Origin: Prevotella sp.
GTDB lineage: Bacteria > Bacteroidota > Bacteroidia > Bacteroidales > Bacteroidaceae
DNA: 64,000 nucleotides
Assembly: GCA_017554145.1 (NCBI GenBank)
Contig: JAFZIZ010000008.1
Location: forward strand, 62,001 to 126,000
Direction of reading: 5' to 3'
Shown: positions 54,622 through 64,000 of the stretch, piece by piece
Position numbering within the stretch: position 1 is the first letter of the stretch
Layout: every line of letters starts with the position of its first letter
Notes under the pieces: model-generated
Database searches by the model: none
The model's input: the letters and a program-made list of their open reading frames with translations, nothing else
Told to the model about the DNA's origin: nothing
Position numbers and translations under genes: made by a program

Positions 54622-55278
54622 ATGACAATAGATAATCAGACAAAAGAAATCAGACCTCAGTTGTCAATGGTAATGGTCGTCCATGACCAAGGAAACCTAT
54701 TGGAGCAGAACCTGCCCCAGTTCCTGACACAGCCTTGTCAGACAACATACGAGGTGATTGTAGTGGATGACACTTCCACAGACGACACTCCTGATATCTT
54801 GAAACGTCTGAAAAATGAACACTCCAATCTCTATACCACCTTCATGCCCGTATCGGTGACCAACCCCAGTAGGCTGCGCCTTGCCATGACAGTAGGTATC
54901 AAAGCTGCCAAGGGCGAACGTATTGTATTGACAGACATCCAACGTCCACCTACGTCTCCAGAATGGATCGACGGACTCATGGAAGATCATTATGCAGAGG
55001 TGGTGATGGTATATAGCAACAGGAAACACCCTGAAATAGTAAGACATCAAGTATGGCAACAGTTAGAGGATGCCATACCACTATTACGCAAAGCTGAACG
55101 TCGCGCTGGCCGTGGACATCGTGGAAAATGGCAGAAGAGACGTCGCGGAATCTACGACGCTGTGGCTGTCAAACGTGATCGTATATTTGATGCCGTCCGC
55201 TGTTATGACCAGATTATCCGTCGTCGCAGACTGGCAGGTCTGCGTCTACATGTAATCTGGAAGGCTCTGACACACTAA
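54622..55278 (+). CDS. Family 2-type glycosyltransferase, short
   Basis: The 218-residue protein has a GT-A nucleotide-binding domain of GT2 type: LSMVMVVHDQGNLLEQNLPQ, YEVIVVDDTSTDDTPDILKR and then IVLTDIQRPPTSPEW in the place of the DxD motif. The second half is very basic (RAGRGHRGKWQKRRRG) and may touch the membrane or nucleic acid. There is no transmembrane helix. It is shorter than usual GT2 enzymes, and the canonical metal-binding Asp pair is not clear. Donor and acceptor are unknown. It sits between lysA and another glycosyltransferase-like gene. Confidence 0.75.
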   Translation: MTIDNQTKEIRPQLSMVMVVHDQGNLLEQNLPQFLTQPCQTTYEVIVVDDTSTDDTPDILKRLKNEHSNLYTTFMPVSVTNPSRLRLAMTVGIKAAKGERIVLTDIQRPPTSPEWIDGLMEDHYAEVVMVYSNRKHPEIVRHQVWQQLEDAIPLLRKAERRAGRGHRGKWQKRRRGIYDAVAVKRDRIFDAVRCYDQIIRRRRLAGLRLHVIWKALTH

Positions 55279-55297
55279 TCCATATTCCTTATCAGCG

Positions 55298-56392
55298 ATG
55301 AGAATTCTCCATTACTATCCCAAAGACGACAACATGATTGCAGGTTATGTAAACATGTTAGTAGATAATATGGGATTGGAGGCTGAAAACATCACTGCAT
55401 CGGAAGAAATGGAGGCAAAAGAGAAACTGCAAGCAACACACTATGATATCCTGCATATACATGGATGCTGGCGAAATTCTTCTTCACATATTCTGAAAAT
55501 CGCTACCAAACAAGGTACCCGTATGGTACATTCTCCTTATGGACAGTTAGAGCCGTGGATTCTCGATGAGAACTATTGGAAAGAGAAACTTCCGAAACGC
55601 CTGTTATACCAACGACATATCGTAGAAAGTGCCTATGCCGTTATCATTCAGGGAAGAATGGAAGAAGAATGTATTCGGAACTTGGGATGGAACCAACGGA
55701 TGGAGATTATCCGTAATCCAATGATTACTCATTCTATTACTCCTAGCGAACTGGCACGAAAGACCTATGCTGTCTATCGCAAAGTGCTTGACAGTAATAC
55801 CATTGAACTGATGAGCGACAATACTCTTAAGATGCTTCGTCATTTCATCAAGGCAGGTATTACAGGTGACAGCAGATGGATTACCGATGAACTTTGTGCC
55901 ATTTCCGATCAGGAACAATGGCGCCATCTGCTCTGTTATGCATATCAGGAACAAATTGAGGGCATAGTCAACAGGGGAATCCGTATTCTGAACTATCCGG
56001 CTCCAGATATGGATATGAGTAAGGTGACATGGTATAAACCTAACCACTATGAGCCTTCCAAATCCATCCAAGATGCCATCGGACTACAGTTCACATCCGA
56101 GAATGAGCGCTTGTTGGCTACCTTTAAATATCTCCGCAAACAGATTCTTAGAAAACGACTAACTATCAGTCATTTATGTGAGCTCGACCGCGAGTTAAGA
56201 GAACACGATATAGAGGAAGATCATCTCTCAGAAACACTGAAAGAAGAACGTCTCTATAAAATGACGGGACGCATCATGCAGCTCATGGAAGAACTGACAG
56301 GCTTGAATGAAGGGTTCACGCCTATCCCACCCCTTAACGACCGTATCACCAAACAGATGAAACGGCAAATCAAGAATCACCTGAAATTATAA
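55298..56392 (+). CDS. GT-B-like protein with an unknown helical C-terminal domain
   Basis: The first ~150 residues look like the acceptor half of a GT4 glycosyltransferase: MRILHYYPKDDNMIAGYVNM, YDILHIHGCWRNSS, TRMVHSPYGQLEPWIL, YAVIIQGRMEEECIRNLGW and IRNPMITHSITPSE. A GT4 enzyme would then show the donor half with the EX7E motif, but this protein instead has about 200 charged, helix-rich residues (LKMLRHFIKAGITGDSRWIT, LREHDIEEDHLSETLKEERL) I cannot assign. It may bind a sugar acceptor without transferring, or need a partner such as the GT2-type protein 19 nt upstream. Confidence 0.65.
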   Translation: MRILHYYPKDDNMIAGYVNMLVDNMGLEAENITASEEMEAKEKLQATHYDILHIHGCWRNSSSHILKIATKQGTRMVHSPYGQLEPWILDENYWKEKLPKRLLYQRHIVESAYAVIIQGRMEEECIRNLGWNQRMEIIRNPMITHSITPSELARKTYAVYRKVLDSNTIELMSDNTLKMLRHFIKAGITGDSRWITDELCAISDQEQWRHLLCYAYQEQIEGIVNRGIRILNYPAPDMDMSKVTWYKPNHYEPSKSIQDAIGLQFTSENERLLATFKYLRKQILRKRLTISHLCELDRELREHDIEEDHLSETLKEERLYKMTGRIMQLMEELTGLNEGFTPIPPLNDRITKQMKRQIKNHLKL

Positions 56393-56418
56393 TTACTTTC
56401 AAGACGTTCTTAAAGAAA

Positions 56419-56769
56419 ATGCCATACGTCATCATTGCCTTAGGTTCCAACTACCAACAGACTGCCCATATCCAATGGGCATCGCAACGTTTGGAAGCGC
56501 TATTAAGTAATCTTCAATTCAGTCGAACGATATGGACCAGAGACATCAAAGGTAGTAGAAAGATGTATTTGAACAGACTCGCATGTGGAACAACATCTCT
56601 TAGTGTGGAAGACCTCGAAAAAAGGCTTAAACAGATGGAGGCAGAGACAGGACGTACCCAACAACAGGTAACCCTCGACCTCGACCTGATGCAATACGAT
56701 ACAAAACGCTATCATGAGAAAGATTGGCCAAGACCCTATATTCAGAAACTCATCCCCGATATCATATGA
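56419..56769 (+). CDS. Short HPPK-like (FolK) protein
   Basis: At 116 residues this is shorter than the ~160-residue 6-hydroxymethyl-dihydropterin pyrophosphokinases. It keeps the start IIALGSNYQQTAHIQWASQR, LEKRLKQMEAETGRT and the metal-binding LDLDLMQYD (about residues 88-96). The usual HPR-type segment after DLDLL is replaced by YHEKDWPRPYIQKLIP, and the closing C-terminal strand region is missing. It could be a trimmed FolK or a non-catalytic relative. Its stop overlaps the start of the M64 peptidase gene by 4 nt. Confidence 0.65.
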   Translation: MPYVIIALGSNYQQTAHIQWASQRLEALLSNLQFSRTIWTRDIKGSRKMYLNRLACGTTSLSVEDLEKRLKQMEAETGRTQQQVTLDLDLMQYDTKRYHEKDWPRPYIQKLIPDII

Positions 56770-57998
56770 AAAAGACTTTCGTTTTACTACTTTTCCTTTC
56801 CAGTATTCTGCCTTTATCCGCCCAGACTTTTGAGCAGTATTTCTGTGACAGCACCCTGCGTCTCGACTATATCTTCGCAGGCGATGCCAACAGCCAATAT
56901 ATCTTTGTCGACGAGTTATCCAAGAATGCCCGCTGGTATGGACGCAAGCACCGTTTAAGCGAACTTCCATTACAGGGGAATGGCTGCATCACGGTGAAGG
57001 ATAAGGACAGTGGCAGCGTTATCTATCGCCATTCTTTCTCTACCCTCTTTCAAGAATGGCTTGCCACCGATGAAGCGAAAAAGACTCAAAAGTCGTTTGA
57101 AAACGTATTCTTGGTTCCATATCCTAAGCAACCTGTCAGTATCACGGTAGAACTCCGTGACTATCATGCTCAGGTGATGACCAGTCTGACTCACGATGTC
57201 GACCCTCGGGATATCCAAATCCGTCAACTGCAAAAGAAGGAGAATACATCGTATATCACACTTCAGCAGGCTGATGACACAACCCGTTGCATCCATATAG
57301 CCTACGTCTCTGAAGGCTATACAGAGGAACAGATGGGACAATACCTGACTGACTGTCGCGCTGCCACGGAAGCGCTCTTCGAGCACGAACCGTTCAAGCA
57401 GTTACGTGGACGTTTCAATATCGTTGCATTACTTGCTCCATCCCATGATACGGATGTCAGTCAACCAGGCAAAGGTCTCTGGTTGAATACCGCATTAGGT
57501 TCCCGTTTCGATACCTTCTATAGTGAACGTTATCTCACCACCCTGCACCTCAAGCATCTTCACGACTGGCTGGCGTGCGTCCCCTATGAGCACATCATCA
57601 TCCTTGCCAACACAGCGCATTACGGAGGCGGCGGCATCTATAACTCCTATAATCTGAGCTATACGCGTGGCGATAAGTTCCTCCCCGTAGTGGTTCATGA
57701 GTTCGGACATTCCTTTGGCGGATTGGCCGATGAGTATCCGTATGGAGATAGCGACCCGATGTATTTCGCAGATACAGAGCCTTGGGAGCCTAACCTGACA
57801 ACGACCACTCGAAAACCTGCAAAATGGCAGGATTTGATTGATGAGGGAAAAGTCGGACTCGTAGAAGGAGGAGGTTATCTCTCCAAGGGAGTATGGCGAG
57901 GACAGGAAGACTGTCGGATGCGCACCAACGAATGTAAGGATTTCTGTCCAGTATGCCAACAGGCACTCACCAGACTCATTGATTTCTACACGAAATAG
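56766..57998 (+). CDS. Secreted M64-family metallopeptidase
   Basis: The protein has 410 residues from ATG 56766. A signal peptide (TFVLLLFLSSILPLSAQ) is followed by a beta-sandwich domain (about 20-145) and a zinc peptidase domain with VVHEFGHSFGGLADEY (about residues 315-330), the M64 HExxHxxGxxxD motif. The family is named after an IgA peptidase, but most members have unknown targets. CRMRTNECKDFCPVCQQAL near the end is typical. The start is set by ATGA overlap with the HPPK-like gene; the frame is open further upstream but the signal peptide fits 56766. Confidence 0.88.
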   Translation: MKKTFVLLLFLSSILPLSAQTFEQYFCDSTLRLDYIFAGDANSQYIFVDELSKNARWYGRKHRLSELPLQGNGCITVKDKDSGSVIYRHSFSTLFQEWLATDEAKKTQKSFENVFLVPYPKQPVSITVELRDYHAQVMTSLTHDVDPRDIQIRQLQKKENTSYITLQQADDTTRCIHIAYVSEGYTEEQMGQYLTDCRAATEALFEHEPFKQLRGRFNIVALLAPSHDTDVSQPGKGLWLNTALGSRFDTFYSERYLTTLHLKHLHDWLACVPYEHIIILANTAHYGGGGIYNSYNLSYTRGDKFLPVVVHEFGHSFGGLADEYPYGDSDPMYFADTEPWEPNLTTTTRKPAKWQDLIDEGKVGLVEGGGYLSKGVWRGQEDCRMRTNECKDFCPVCQQALTRLIDFYTK

Positions 57999-57999
57999 C

Positions 58000-58776
58000 T
58001 TATTCTGCCCTTTGACGAACTGCTTCGTAGAGTAAAATCGCAGCAGAGACACTGACGTTCAAGGAATCCAGTCGCCCCAACATTGGTATACGGATATGAG
58101 CCGTAGCCGCCTCACGCCATTGGTTTGTAAGCCCCGTAGCCTCCGTACCCATCACAATGGCAGTTCCCTTACGCATATCCGTATCATAATAGAGATGGGA
58201 ATCCTGCAACTGTGCCGTCAGTATTTGAATGCCATGCCCTTGAAGGAAACGGATGCACTCTTCCGAGGTACAGGCAACAGTAGGAACGGTAAAGATGGCA
58301 CCGATGCTACTGCGGATCAGATTAGGGTTATATAGGTCTGTCAATGGATCGCAGACAATCACAGCATCCGCTTTAGCAGCATCTGCTGAACGGAGAATGG
58401 CACCCAGGTTACCGGGTTTCTCCACACGTTCCAATACCATCAGCAAAGGATTTTCCGATAGTTGCAGATTCTCTAATGTCATCTGACGACTACGGATAAT
58501 GGCAACAACGCCCTCCGTCGTTCCCCTATAGACTATTTTCTCATAAATATCAGGAGTTACCTCAAACACATGGGCTGCCGTATATGATGCGCCTTCCAAT
58601 AACTCTGGACACAAGAAAAGCGTATCTATCTCATATCCTGCTTCCACACAATGTTGCAACTCTCGCCTACCTTCCACCACAAACAGTCCTTGCTTGCGAC
58701 GTTCAGACGATTTCTGCTGTAACAACAACAAATTCTTGATGCGTGGATTCTGTGCACTCGATAGTATTGTTTCCAT
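58000..58776 (-). CDS. SpoU/TrmH-family RNA 2'-O-methyltransferase
   Basis: The 258-residue SPOUT enzyme has an N-terminal L30e-like substrate domain (VVEGRRELQHCVEAG) and the knotted catalytic domain with PGNLGAILRSADAAKA, IVMGTEATGLTNQW and LDSLNVSVSAAILLYEAVR, the three family motifs. Such enzymes methylate 2'-OH groups of 23S rRNA or tRNA; the target nucleotide cannot be told. The gene faces the M64 gene with one base between the stops. A TATATTTG -7 box lies at 58798-58805. Confidence 0.88.
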   Translation of the reverse strand: METILSSAQNPRIKNLLLLQQKSSERRKQGLFVVEGRRELQHCVEAGYEIDTLFLCPELLEGASYTAAHVFEVTPDIYEKIVYRGTTEGVVAIIRSRQMTLENLQLSENPLLMVLERVEKPGNLGAILRSADAAKADAVIVCDPLTDLYNPNLIRSSIGAIFTVPTVACTSEECIRFLQGHGIQILTAQLQDSHLYYDTDMRKGTAIVMGTEATGLTNQWREAATAHIRIPMLGRLDSLNVSVSAAILLYEAVRQRAE

Positions 58777-58797
58777 AAAACTCCCGATTTTTCAGTG

Positions 58798-58805
58798 CAA
58801 ATATA
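58798..58805 (-). promoter_or_regulatory. -7 box of the SpoU methyltransferase gene
   Basis: TATATTTG on the minus strand, 21 nt before the start codon. No clear -33 TTTG is visible. Confidence 0.5.
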
Positions 58806-58890
58806 CATATAATTCATGTAACCATCGTCTTTTTTACTAAAAAAACCGTTAATATTACTTACGTAATCTACTTGTTTAAGAAAAAAGTAG

Positions 58891-58898
58891 TATCTTTG
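58891..58898 (+). promoter_or_regulatory. -7 box of the lpxD operon
   Basis: TATCTTTG followed by CA, 30 nt before the lpxD ATG. The -33 element is not clear (a TTG lies 16 nt upstream). Confidence 0.55.
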
Positions 58899-58928
58899 CA
58901 AAGATTAAATAAAAAACTTAACAACAAA

Positions 58929-59912
58929 ATGGAGTTTACAGCCAAACAAATAGCCGATTTTATAGGAGGTACCGTAGATGGCAATGAACAGACTACTGTG
59001 AATACCTTTGCCAAGATAGAAGAAGGCAAAGAAGGAGCCATCACTTTCCTATCGAATCCCAAATACACCCACTACATCTATGATACAAAAGCAAGTATCG
59101 TACTGGTTAATGAGGATCTCCAATTGGAGAAACCTGTAACCACCACACTGATTCGTGTGAAGAATGCCTACGAATGTGTGGCAAAACTCATGCAGATGTA
59201 TGCTCAATCGATGCCTAAGAAGACGGGGGTTGATTCATTGGCCTTTGTATCACCGTCTGCCCAGATTGGCAAAGACGTCTATATCGGTCCCTTTGCCGTC
59301 ATCGGTGACGGCGTGAAAATCGGCGACGGCACACGCATCTATCCTAATGTCACCATATATGACGGTTGCCAGATTGGCAAGAATGTTACCATCCATGCAG
59401 GAGCGGTGATTGGTGCCGACGGTTTCGGATTCGCTCCCAATACGGAAGGTTACGACAAGATTCCACAGTTAGGCATCGTTGTCATCGAGGACAATGTGGA
59501 GATTGGTGCCAACACATGTGTAGACCGCTCGACAATGGGTCAGACTATCATCCACAAAGGTGTGAAGCTGGACAACCTCATTCAGGTGGCCCATAACTGT
59601 GAGATTGGTGAGAACACCGTCATGTCGGCACAAGTCGGTATGGCAGGAAGCACAAAGATTGGTGCCTGGTGTATGGTAGGCGGCCAGGCTGGATTCTCAG
59701 GACATATCACCATTGCTGACAAGACATTCATTGGAGCTCAAAGTGGTGTCATCAGCAATACGAAGGGAAATGGCGAGCAACTTATCGGAGCCCCTGCCAT
59801 CGACCCGAAGGTGTTCTTCAAAGCATCGGCTGTCTTCAAGAAACTGCCCGATATGTATCGAGAAATGGCTGCACTCCGTAAAGAACTTGATGAACTGAAA
59901 GAGAAAAAATAA
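58929..59912 (+). CDS. lpxD: UDP-3-O-acylglucosamine N-acyltransferase
   Basis: LpxD adds the second acyl chain in lipid A synthesis. From ATG 58929 ([14 protein letters not shown]) it has 327 residues. An N-terminal uridine-binding domain (about 1-100) is followed by a left-handed beta-helix of hexapeptide repeats ([20 protein letters not shown] and onward), the catalytic His in [15 protein letters not shown], and a C-terminal helix ([18 protein letters not shown]). The open frame reaches back to 58872, but that part lies ahead of the -7 box. lpxC-fabZ follows after 26 nt. Confidence 0.95.
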   Translation: MEFTAKQIADFIGGTVDGNEQTTVNTFAKIEEGKEGAITFLSNPKYTHYIYDTKASIVLVNEDLQLEKPVTTTLIRVKNAYECVAKLMQMYAQSMPKKTGVDSLAFVSPSAQIGKDVYIGPFAVIGDGVKIGDGTRIYPNVTIYDGCQIGKNVTIHAGAVIGADGFGFAPNTEGYDKIPQLGIVVIEDNVEIGANTCVDRSTMGQTIIHKGVKLDNLIQVAHNCEIGENTVMSAQVGMAGSTKIGAWCMVGGQAGFSGHITIADKTFIGAQSGVISNTKGNGEQLIGAPAIDPKVFFKASAVFKKLPDMYREMAALRKELDELKEKK

Positions 59913-59938
59913 TCGTCAAATAATCGTAAAAACAAAAT

Positions 59939-61321
59939 ATGAAACAAAAGACACTCAAAGGTAGTTTTTCGCTATTCGGAAAAGGCTTGCATACAGGATT
60001 GAACCTCACGGTAACGTTTAATCCTGCCCCCGAGAACCATGGATACAAGATTCAGCGTATTGATATGGAAGGTGAGCCCATCATCGATGCCATTGCTGAA
60101 AACGTCATTGACACTCAACGTGGTACTGTACTGGGCAAGGGAGATATGCGCGTATCTACCGTAGAGCACGGACTTTCCGCACTCTATGCACTGGGCATTG
60201 ACAACTGTTTGATACAGGTCAACGGTCCTGAATTCCCCATCCTCGACGGCTCGGCTATCAAGTATGTGGAGAAAATCAACGAAGTAGGTGTAGAGGAGCA
60301 GAACGCCCCCAAAGATTTCTATATCATCCGCAAGAAGATCGAGGTGAAGGATGAAAACACTGGTTCATGTATCACAATCCTGCCCGACGACGAGTTCTCG
60401 ATTACGGCGATGTGTTCATTTGAATCGAAATTCATTAACTCGCAGTTTGCTACACTCGACAAAATCGACAAATTCTCTACAGAGATTGCTGCCGCACGTA
60501 CTTTTGTGTTTGTCCGTGATATCGAGCCGCTGTTGCAGGCCAACCTCATCAAAGGCGGCGATATGGATAATGCCATCGTCATCTATGAGCGTCAGACGAC
60601 TCAGGAGCGTCTCAATATGTTAGCTGACATGCTGGGCGTAGAGCACCGAGATGCTAATGAGCTTGGTTATATCCAACATAAGCCGCTGGTTTGGGAAAAT
60701 GAGTGTACGCGCCACAAGCTACTCGACGTCATCGGTGATATGGCACTCATTGGTAAACCCATCAAGGGCCGCATCATTGCTACTCGTCCGGGACATACCA
60801 TCAACAACAAATTTGCCCGTCAGATGCGCAAGGAGATTCGCAAGCATGAGGTTCAGGCCCCCATATACGACCCCAACGAGGAGCCTGTGATGGACGTGAA
60901 CCGCATCCGTGAGTTGCTGCCCCACCGCTATCCCATGCAACTAGTCGACAAAGTAATCTCGTTAGGTGCCAACACCATTGTGGGTATTAAGAACATTACC
61001 AGCAACGAGCCCTTCTTCCAAGGACACTTCCCCGAAGAACCTGTGATGCCTGGTGTCCTTCAGATTGAGGCAATGGCACAATGTGGCGGTCTCTTGGTGC
61101 TCAACACATTAGAGGAACCTGAGCGCTGGTCAACCTACTTTATGAAGATTGACGATGTGAAATTCCGTCAGAAGGTAGTACCTGGCGACACACTTATATT
61201 CAAAGTCGACCTTCTGGCACCTGTCCGTCATGGAATCTCTTCCATGAAGGGTTATATCTTCGTAGGTGACCATGTCGTAGCAGAAGCGACATTCACCGCA
61301 CAAATCGTAAAAAACAAGTAA
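59939..61321 (+). CDS. lpxC-fabZ: LpxC-FabZ fusion: UDP-3-O-acyl-GlcNAc deacetylase and 3-hydroxyacyl-ACP dehydratase
   Basis: One 460-residue chain carries two enzymes. LpxC (about residues 1-305) is the zinc deacetylase that commits UDP-acyl-GlcNAc to lipid A; STVEHGLSALYALG holds the first zinc His and HKLLDVIGDMALIG the second site. FabZ (about 315-460) has LLPHRYPMQLVDKV, the catalytic FFQGHFPEEPVMPGVLQIEA with His, and PGDTLIFKVDLL. The fusion is characteristic of Bacteroidetes and ties the use of hydroxyacyl-ACP for lipid A to fatty-acid elongation. lpxA follows after 3 nt. Confidence 0.97.
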   Translation: MKQKTLKGSFSLFGKGLHTGLNLTVTFNPAPENHGYKIQRIDMEGEPIIDAIAENVIDTQRGTVLGKGDMRVSTVEHGLSALYALGIDNCLIQVNGPEFPILDGSAIKYVEKINEVGVEEQNAPKDFYIIRKKIEVKDENTGSCITILPDDEFSITAMCSFESKFINSQFATLDKIDKFSTEIAAARTFVFVRDIEPLLQANLIKGGDMDNAIVIYERQTTQERLNMLADMLGVEHRDANELGYIQHKPLVWENECTRHKLLDVIGDMALIGKPIKGRIIATRPGHTINNKFARQMRKEIRKHEVQAPIYDPNEEPVMDVNRIRELLPHRYPMQLVDKVISLGANTIVGIKNITSNEPFFQGHFPEEPVMPGVLQIEAMAQCGGLLVLNTLEEPERWSTYFMKIDDVKFRQKVVPGDTLIFKVDLLAPVRHGISSMKGYIFVGDHVVAEATFTAQIVKNK

Positions 61322-61324
61322 ATT

Positions 61325-62098
61325 ATGGCAAATCAGATACATCCATTAGCAGTCGTCGACCCCGAGGCAAAATTGGGCGATAACAATATCATTGGTCCGT
61401 TTTGCGTGATTGACAAAAACGTGGTGATTGGCAACAATAACAAATTGTTGAACAACGTGACGCTCCACTTCGGAACCCGTCTGGGCAATAACAACGAGAT
61501 TTTCCCAGGTGCCTCGATATCGACAAAGCCTCAGGATTTGAAATTCCAAGGTGAAGAGACAACCTGCGAGATTGGCGACAATAACAGCATCCGTGAGAAT
61601 GTCACCATCAGTCGTGGTACCGCCTCGAAGGGTAAGACAGTGGTAGGCAATGGCAATCTGTTGATGGAGAATATGCACATCGGTCATGACTGCATCATTG
61701 GCAATGGATGCATCATCGGTAATTCAACGAAATTTGCCGGCGAGGTCATTGTCGATGATTGTGCAATTATCAGTGCCACCTGCCTGTTCCACCAGTTCCT
61801 TCACGTTGGTGGCTACATTATGTTCCAAGGTGGTACGCGTACAAGTCAGGATATACCTCCCTATGTTATAGCTGGAAAAGAACCTGTACGTTATGCTGGT
61901 GTGAACCTGATAGGATTGAGACGTCGTGGCTTCTCCAATGAGACCATTGAGGCCATCCATGATGCCTATCGTATCATTTACTCGAAAGGAGTTTTGAAAG
62001 ACGGTATTATAGAAGCACGCGCCAAATATCCTGACTCGAAAGAGGTGGAATATATCTGTTCGTTCATCGAGAACTCTAAGCGCGGAGTCATCAGATAA
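61325..62098 (+). CDS. lpxA: UDP-N-acetylglucosamine O-acyltransferase
   Basis: LpxA catalyses the first acylation of lipid A synthesis. The 257-residue trimeric beta-helix protein begins [20 protein letters not shown]. It has the hexapeptide repeats, [16 protein letters not shown], the catalytic His in [15 protein letters not shown], and the C-terminal helical part [20 protein letters not shown]. The stop overlaps the miaA start by one base (TAATG). Confidence 0.96.
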   Translation: MANQIHPLAVVDPEAKLGDNNIIGPFCVIDKNVVIGNNNKLLNNVTLHFGTRLGNNNEIFPGASISTKPQDLKFQGEETTCEIGDNNSIRENVTISRGTASKGKTVVGNGNLLMENMHIGHDCIIGNGCIIGNSTKFAGEVIVDDCAIISATCLFHQFLHVGGYIMFQGGTRTSQDIPPYVIAGKEPVRYAGVNLIGLRRRGFSNETIEAIHDAYRIIYSKGVLKDGIIEARAKYPDSKEVEYICSFIENSKRGVIR

Positions 62099-62988
62099 TG
62101 ACGCTCATCGTCGTCATCGGTCCCACGGCTGTCGGAAAAACAGCACTCTGCATCGATATCGCACGCTATTATGGCATACCTATCATCAATGCAGACTCTC
62201 GTCAGATATATCGTGAACTGAAGATTGGTACAGCGACACCGACGACAGAGCAGCTTCAAGCAGTGAAGCATTATTTCGTGGGCAGCATCGGCATCGACGA
62301 CTATTATAACGCCTCTATGTATGAGCAGGATGTGTTGTCGCTCCTTGACGAGCAATTCAAACGTTCATCCATCCAACTGCTTTCCGGAGGTAGTATGATG
62401 TATATCGACGCTGTATGTAACGGTATCGATGATATCCCTACCGTGAGGGATGATATCAGGGAGAAAATGAAAAGGAGATACGAGGAAGAAGGATTAGAAG
62501 CACTCTGTAAGGATTTACAACGCCTCGACCCTGAACATTACGAGACAGTAGACCGAAAGAATCATCGCCGCGTGATTCATGCTTTGGAGATCTGCTACCA
62601 GACTGGCCGCACCTACACATCCTTCCGCACTCAGGAGAAGAAAGCCCGTCCCTTTCAGATTGTCAAGATCGGATTGAACCGCAATCGCGAGGAACTCTAT
62701 GACCGTATTAACCGACGCGTTGACAGGATGATGGACGAAGGATTATTGGAAGAGGCCCGTTCGCTCTATGACAAACGGAGCAACAATGCACTCAACACAG
62801 TTGGCTACAAAGAAATGTTCGCCTATCTCGATGGCATCTGGAGTCTTGACGAAGCCATTGAACGCATCAAAGGAAACACCCGTCGCTATGCCCGTAAGCA
62901 GCTCACTTGGTTTAAGCGCGACGAACAAATACAATGGTTTCATCCACAACAAGAAGAAATACTGAAGTATATAGCACAATATGAATAA
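62098..62988 (+). CDS. miaA: tRNA dimethylallyltransferase
   Basis: MiaA prenylates A37 of tRNAs that read UNN codons. The 296-residue protein has the P-loop [37 protein letters not shown] with the catalytic Asp, [25 protein letters not shown] and [11 protein letters not shown] near the end. The length is standard. It overlaps lpxA by one base and the PBP gene by 8 nt, so it is embedded in the envelope operon. Confidence 0.96.
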   Translation: MTLIVVIGPTAVGKTALCIDIARYYGIPIINADSRQIYRELKIGTATPTTEQLQAVKHYFVGSIGIDDYYNASMYEQDVLSLLDEQFKRSSIQLLSGGSMMYIDAVCNGIDDIPTVRDDIREKMKRRYEEEGLEALCKDLQRLDPEHYETVDRKNHRRVIHALEICYQTGRTYTSFRTQEKKARPFQIVKIGLNRNREELYDRINRRVDRMMDEGLLEEARSLYDKRSNNALNTVGYKEMFAYLDGIWSLDEAIERIKGNTRRYARKQLTWFKRDEQIQWFHPQQEEILKYIAQYE

Positions 62989-64000
62989 GTACTTAGAAAA
63001 AACACTCCAAGCCCCCAAAAAGGGTTGGCAATGGTATAAACGATTGTATCAGGGACGCAAATGGTACACCAAGACGGCGATAGGTTTCGCCTCGTTCATA
63101 GCAGCCTTTTTACTCTACCTCTTTATGGTAGATATCAATTTCCTATGGCTTTTCGGCAAATCGCCCAGCCTTGGCGCTATTATGCACCCCAAGACCACAC
63201 AGGCTTCCGAGCTCTATAGTGCTGATGGTGTATTGATTGGAAAATACTTCAGCGAGAACCGCACGCCTGTGGAGTTTGATGATGTGAATCCCGTATTCTG
63301 GCGTGCGTTGATAGATACCGAGGACGAGCGCTACTATCAGCACTTTGGCATAGACTTTCAAGGTGTCTTCGCAGCCTTCAAGGACTATGTAGTACATCAT
63401 GATGCCCGCGGCGCCTCTACCATCACCCAACAGTTAGTGAAGAATATGTTCCGTGTCCGCACAGAATATTCCACTGGTCTTCTTGGATATATCCCTGGCG
63501 TTAAGATGCTCATTATGAAGAGCAAAGAGTGGATCACTGCTGTGAAACTCGAACTATTCTTCGATAAGCAGGAGATTCTGACAATGTATGCCAATACCGT
63601 TGATTTCGGCTCAAATGCCTTCGGTATTAAGACGGCAGCCAAAACCTATTTCGGTACGACACCTAAGAACCTCACACCCGATCAGTGTGCCATTCTCGTA
63701 GGACTCTTGAAGGCAACAACTTACTATAATCCACGCATCAATCCCGAGAACTCGTTCAACCGCCGCAATGTGGTGCTAAACAACATGCTCAGGCATAAGG
63801 ACATCACCGCGGAGGCTTATGACACACTGAAACAGAAACCCATCGACCTCGACTACAGCGTCGAGAACAACTACGACGGTCAGGCTCTTTATTTCCGCGA
63901 TGGAGTAGCCAGTTTCCTTCGTGATTGGTGCAACGAGAATGATATCGACCTCTATCGCGATGGTCTTAAAATATACACCACCATTGATACGCGTATGCAG
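62981..64000 (+). CDS. Class A penicillin-binding protein (PBP1A type), partial
   Basis: The first 340 codons are present and the gene leaves the window. After a cytoplasmic Lys/Trp-rich N-terminus and one transmembrane helix ([19 protein letters not shown], about residues 38-56) comes the GT51 glycosyltransferase domain: the catalytic Glu in [53 protein letters not shown]... and [18 protein letters not shown]. The C-terminal transpeptidase domain would follow. The enzyme polymerises and crosslinks peptidoglycan. The start overlaps miaA by 8 nt. Confidence 0.92.
   Translation, partial: MNKYLEKTLQAPKKGWQWYKRLYQGRKWYTKTAIGFASFIAAFLLYLFMVDINFLWLFGKSPSLGAIMHPKTTQASELYSADGVLIGKYFSENRTPVEFDDVNPVFWRALIDTEDERYYQHFGIDFQGVFAAFKDYVVHHDARGASTITQQLVKNMFRVRTEYSTGLLGYIPGVKMLIMKSKEWITAVKLELFFDKQEILTMYANTVDFGSNAFGIKTAAKTYFGTTPKNLTPDQCAILVGLLKATTYYNPRINPENSFNRRNVVLNNMLRHKDITAEAYDTLKQKPIDLDYSVENNYDGQALYFRDGVASFLRDWCNENDIDLYRDGLKIYTTIDTRMQ

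Overview
The window looks like chromosomal DNA of a Bacteroidales bacterium, most likely a Prevotella-type organism from gut or rumen. The evidence is an LpxC-FabZ fusion, promoters of the Bacteroidetes form TTTG-N19/20-TAnnTTTG, weak or absent Shine-Dalgarno sequences, an F-ATPase cluster in the order D-C-hyp-B-E-F-H-A-G, and a secreted GH10 xylanase with an inserted carbohydrate-binding module. Most of the window is core genome. The accessory material is in three intergenic stretches (12905-13273, 24115-24601, 44953-45651).

Layout. 1-1289 (minus): a secreted 14-repeat MORN protein followed by the start of glgB. 1419-6060 (plus): kdsB, a periplasmic 5'-nucleotidase-like enzyme, nudC and a MORN/GH25 lysozyme, tightly packed. 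6051-6710 (minus): trmN6, divergent from the lon-tgt-lptF/G-DEAD helicase unit (6817-12904). Next come a candidate small RNA with its own promoter and terminator, then rplU-rpmA. 13967-20967 (minus): a leucine/isoleucine operon leuA-leuC-leuD-cimA-leuB-TPR protein. Its leader encodes a 21-residue peptide rich in Leu and Ile codons, and a perfect 10-nt inverted repeat and a terminator follow, as in classical transcription attenuation. 21006-22684 (minus): truA and an EamA transporter. 22776-24114 (plus): an EFR1-type flavodoxin/ferredoxin and an unknown protein. 24602-25468: a WG-repeat lipoprotein behind an intergenic region of 22-bp-pitch repeats. 25563-28517 (minus): a membrane pseudokinase, a DUF4494 protein, YggS and a small secreted protein. 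28636-31085 (plus): an aminotransferase and a LolC/E-type permease. 31107-39667 (minus): nhaD followed by the whole F-type ATP synthase. 39747-43215 (minus): rfbC, ugd, a lipoprotein and an omega-amidase. 43346-44952 (plus): HU-like/SPOR and FHA proteins. 44953-45651 holds a type I restriction hsdR remnant and a second 22-bp-pitch repeat array in front of the GH10 xylanase. 47663-57998 (plus): purU, hisH-hisA-hisF-hisIE, ftsE, lysC, lysA, two glycosyltransferase-like proteins, a short HPPK-like protein and an M64 peptidase. 58000-58776 (minus): a SpoU rRNA methyltransferase. 58929-64000 (plus): lpxD, lpxC-fabZ, lpxA, miaA and the start of a class A PBP.

How the genes fit together. Envelope construction recurs: kdsB, lpxD/lpxC-fabZ/lpxA, an LptF/G permease, a LolC/E-type permease, rfbC/ugd and PBP1A. 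Amino-acid synthesis forms two blocks: Leu plus Ile (citramalate route), and His plus Asp-derived Lys. The strongest regulatory signal is the leu/cimA attenuator, because its Ile codons independently support calling the 527-residue synthase a citramalate synthase. Two sequence-level oddities have no obvious protein explanation. One is the set of 22-bp-pitch arrays at two distant loci that share near-identical units. The other is the recurrent 7-nt repeats at gene junctions, which also run into the coding regions of cimA and the TPR protein.
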